NCBI RefSeq assembly: GCF_003385395.1 | Contig: NZ_QNUG01000001.1 | Span: forward strand, 101,901-165,900 | DNA length: 64,000 bases | From: Epilithonimonas hispanica | GTDB taxonomy: Bacteria; Bacteroidota; Bacteroidia; Flavobacteriales; Weeksellaceae | Reading direction: 5' to 3' | Part shown: positions 61,762 to 64,000 of the stretch, one piece after another | Position numbering within the stretch: the stretch's first letter is position 1 | Layout of the letters: each line of letters starts with the position of its first letter | Notes under the pieces: model-generated | Databases searched by the model: none | Seen by the model: only the letters and a program-made list of their open reading frames with translations | What the model was told of the DNA's origin: nothing | Made by a program: the position numbers and the translations under genes

Positions 61762-62017
61762 TTATATTTTTATGATTACGCAAATTACATAAAAAACAAT
61801 GATTTTGTTACTTATTATAAAATTACATTTCCATTGGTGTAATTTTAAAATATTCAATTGTTTGATTTTCAATTGTGTTTATTTGTAAAATAATTTGTCC
61901 ACCCCAATGTCCACCTCTCTTTTTTGCTTTGGGTTTTAGTAAACTATAAATTTGAATATTCAATAACCATAAGAGCTTTATCATTAATAAAGCAAAAGTA
62001 AATTTCCTTTAAAAACG
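61762..62017. other. Intergenic region upstream of the TPR-HTH gene, with one inverted repeat
   Basis: The only structure is an inverted repeat, TAAAATTACA (61818-61827) and TGTAATTTTA (61838-61847), 57 bases before the regulator start. It may be an operator. No gene or RNA is recognised in the rest. Confidence 0.45.
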
Positions 62018-62056
62018 AAAAAGACCTATTTATTTTTAGAATAGGTCTTTTGTTTT
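62018..62056 (-). terminator. Terminator of the second M1 peptidase gene
   Basis: AAAGACCTATT (62020-62030) pairs with AATAGGTCTTT (62040-62050), with T residues on the minus-strand side, 20 bases after the stop. Confidence 0.82.
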
Positions 62057-62070
62057 TATGACTTCTGATA

Positions 62071-63699
62071 TTATTGTTTAGAATAATTGATGTAATAATT
62101 CTTATCAAAATCAACAGGCTTATCGGATTTCAAAGTTGTTGTCTGTTCTTTTTCTGTAGGCTTCAACTCTTGACCATCAGCTAATCGGATTGGTAATTTC
62201 AAATCAGGAATTACATTCGTCCATTTATAAGTCAATTGATTACCGTTTTGCTTATATTCCAAAGTCGGGATTTTCACCGTTCTCAAATATTGATTGAAAA
62301 TACTTGATAAATCGATACCTGATTTTTCAGAAAAATACTTTTCAATTTGTTCTGTAGTTACAGTTTGATGATAAAAGTCTTTATTAATTCCTCTTAAGAT
62401 TTGACGGAATTTCTCATCATTATTAATCACCTGACGAATCGTATGAATCATATTCGCACCTTTTGGATACATATCGCCGCTGCCTTCATTTCGGATTCCG
62501 TATGTTCCGATGATTGGTTTATCGTTTTGGATATTGCCTCTTAAACCTTGCAGATATTTGTTACCATCGGCTTTCCCAAAAGCATAGTCCACAAACAATG
62601 TTTCGGAATAAGTGGTAAAACTCTCGTGAATCCACATATCGGCTTGGTCTTTTGCTGTGATGTTGTTCGCAAACCATTCGTGTCCCGTTTCGTGGATGAT
62701 GATGTAGTCCCACTTCAGACCAATTCCTGTTCCGGAAAGGTCTCTTCCGAGATAACCATTTTGATATTTGTTTCCGTAAGCAACGTTACTTTGGTGTTCC
62801 ATCCCAAGATGTGGCGACTCTACCAATTTATAAGAATCCTCATAAAAAGGGTATGGTCCAAACCAATGCTCAAAAGCTTTCATCATTGGTTTTACTTGCT
62901 CAAATTGTTTTTTAGCCTTGTCAAGATTATAATCCAAAACCCAATAGTCCAAATCCAATTTTCCTTTTTCGCCGTCAAAAGTATCTTTGAAATTCACATA
63001 TTTCCCAATCGATGGGATGATGGAATAATCGTTGATCGGACTTTTTACTTCCCAAAGCCAAGACTTTTTATCGCCCAGATTTTCTTCTTTGATTAATTTT
63101 CCGTTGCCTACACCCACCAGATCTTTTGGTGTGATGATTTTGAAAGTAATACCATTATCTGGCTCATCACTCCAAATATCTTTTACAGGAAGCCAAATGC
63201 TAGCACCAATTCCTTCATCAGTAGCAGTCATCCAAGGATTTCCGTTTTTGTCCTTCGTAAATATCCATCCGCCATCCCAAGGGGCGCGTTTTGCAATCAC
63301 AGGATTTCCGGAATAATCAATGTCAATCGTATATTTTTCTCCTTTTTTGAAGTTCTTTTTCGTAGAAATAAAAATAAAATCGCCGTCTATTTTTTTATCA
63401 ACAATAGGAAAACTGGCTGTGATCTTGTCAGCTTTCATCGGACTTTGAAGGTCGATTTGAAAAACTGGATTCACTATATCTTTCTTAATTGTCAGACTGA
63501 TTTTATTACTTCCTTTGATGCTTTTAGCTTCGAAGTTCGGTTCCACTACGATATCATATTTCTTGACATCCCAAAAGTTCCTGAATTCTGTATTAGAACC
63601 TTTTAAAGTGTCTATTTTTGTAGGTTTTGCATCCTCAAAAAACTGAGCTTGTGAAACTCCCGATATTAATATGGAGAGAAGTAATAATTTTTTACTCAT
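62071..63699 (-). CDS. M1 family metallopeptidase, secreted, short form (542 aa)
   Basis: This is the second M1 peptidase of the window. A signal peptide (about 1-18, ending GVSQAQ) is followed by the M1 beta-saddle domain and the thermolysin-like domain. The zinc site is H336-E337-T-G-H340 with third ligand E359, again 18 residues after the second histidine. The GxMEN-type exopeptidase motif is LGMEHQS. It lacks the extra 250 carboxy-terminal residues of the paralogue at 7236-9617, so substrate range may differ. The end of an IS982-type element lies about 100 bases upstream, where it may influence the promoter. Confidence 0.9.
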   Translation of the reverse strand: MSKKLLLLSILISGVSQAQFFEDAKPTKIDTLKGSNTEFRNFWDVKKYDIVVEPNFEAKSIKGSNKISLTIKKDIVNPVFQIDLQSPMKADKITASFPIVDKKIDGDFIFISTKKNFKKGEKYTIDIDYSGNPVIAKRAPWDGGWIFTKDKNGNPWMTATDEGIGASIWLPVKDIWSDEPDNGITFKIITPKDLVGVGNGKLIKEENLGDKKSWLWEVKSPINDYSIIPSIGKYVNFKDTFDGEKGKLDLDYWVLDYNLDKAKKQFEQVKPMMKAFEHWFGPYPFYEDSYKLVESPHLGMEHQSNVAYGNKYQNGYLGRDLSGTGIGLKWDYIIIHETGHEWFANNITAKDQADMWIHESFTTYSETLFVDYAFGKADGNKYLQGLRGNIQNDKPIIGTYGIRNEGSGDMYPKGANMIHTIRQVINNDEKFRQILRGINKDFYHQTVTTEQIEKYFSEKSGIDLSSIFNQYLRTVKIPTLEYKQNGNQLTYKWTNVIPDLKLPIRLADGQELKPTEKEQTTTLKSDKPVDFDKNYYINYSKQ

Positions 63700-63790
63700 T
63701 ATAATTTTATTTTTTTTGGAATTCGTGAATTTCCAATTTCATTTTTTAATTTTTCTTTAGAATTAGTTTCACTTATGAAATGAAACGTTA

Positions 63791-63798
63791 CAAAATTA
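63791..63798 (-). promoter_or_regulatory. Putative -7 element beside an IS end
   Basis: The minus strand reads TAATTTTG (TAnnTTTG), 91 bases before the M1 start and just inside the probable end of the insertion sequence. Only the -7 box is seen. Confidence 0.35.
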
Positions 63799-63820
63799 AT
63801 TAAAAACTCGTAGTGCACTA

Positions 63821-64000
63821 TTAAATTAATTCAATTTTAAGTCTATTCATTTTTCTATTGAAAACAAAAACATTTACAAACTGAATGAAAGTTAATGCTG
63901 CTATTTTGCTCAATACCCTTGTTTTAAAACCGTTAAAAGATTTTGCGTAATTGTTTCTGATTTTAAATTGGTCGCAAAGTTGAGAGAATAAAGTCTCAAT
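63821..64000 (-). mobile_element. IS982-type transposase, C-terminal fragment at window edge
   Basis: The minus strand is open from the window edge to the stop at 63821-63823 and encodes the last 59 residues of a transposase. The start of the visible part, IETLFSQLCDQFKIRNNYAKS, followed by FNGFKTRVLSKIAALTFIQFVN, is the characteristic carboxy-terminal block of IS982-family DDE transposases. The rest of the gene lies outside the window. The element end is probably near 63805, where AACTCGTAGTGCACTA (63805-63820) could be the terminal inverted repeat, but the partner end is not visible. Confidence 0.8.

Overview
The window looks like a Weeksellaceae-type flavobacterium (Chryseobacterium/Epilithonimonas-like Bacteroidota). 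Evidence: AT-rich intergenic DNA, a SusC/SusD pair, a GLPGLI-family protein, a Bacteroidetes-style menC, M1 and M48 peptidases, almost no Shine-Dalgarno sequences, and repeated matches to the Bacteroidetes -7 element TAnnTTTG upstream of genes and tRNAs. Genus level is inference; no database was searched.

Layout. 1-2.8 kb: 3' end of a polysaccharide sugar transferase, rimO, and an RlpA-like gene with a foldable leader. 2.8-11.9 kb (minus strand): M48 protease, groES-groEL, M1 peptidase, menC, fbp. 12-15.5 kb: aspartate kinase, a two-domain acyltransferase of OlsF type, and a tandem duplication of a tRNA-Phe transcription unit. 15.5-18.1 kb (minus): small hypothetical protein, coaD, ddl, dgkA. 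18.4-25.5 kb: dnaN and pheT, then a 3.3 kb islet (XRE regulator, large lipoprotein, 56-residue protein, GLPGLI protein) bounded by a second, 84 percent identical copy of the pheT 3' end. 25.9-31.9 kb: MoxR-type ATPase and VWA protein, methyltransferase, metG. 32.6-45.3 kb: starch/maltodextrin locus: SusC, SusD, SusE-like protein, GH97, a BASS-type transporter, GH13, a secreted NTF2-like protein and an SLC45-like permease. 45.7-56 kb: branched-chain amino acid cluster ilvE-ilvD-ilvB-ilvN-ilvC-(tandem ABC protein)-ilvA. 56-64 kb: pirin, purD, guaA, a TPR-HTH regulator with two frameshifts, a second M1 peptidase, and the end of an IS982-type transposase at the window edge.

How the genes work together. 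Surface SusCD captures and imports maltodextrins, GH13 and GH97 cleave them, and the MFS permease carries small sugars inward. The ilv genes make isoleucine, valine and leucine precursors. They are preceded by an 18-codon leader peptide with ten consecutive Ile/Val/Leu codons followed by mutually exclusive antiterminator and terminator hairpins, a classical ribosome-mediated attenuator.

The main structure not explained by genes is a dense population of dispersed intergenic repeats: (1) a folded element, starting AGGAGC and ending CGGGGCTA, in five copies all downstream of plus-strand genes; (2) nested inverted repeats with CACAAAG-type or CACATAG-type ends; (3) hairpins of ATTCCGTAGGAATC type; (4) CTTTGCG-type repeats that fill gaps inside the ilv cluster. 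These repeats, the pheT-flanked islet and the ilv attenuator are the observations most worth following up. No prophage, CRISPR array or complete insertion sequence was found.
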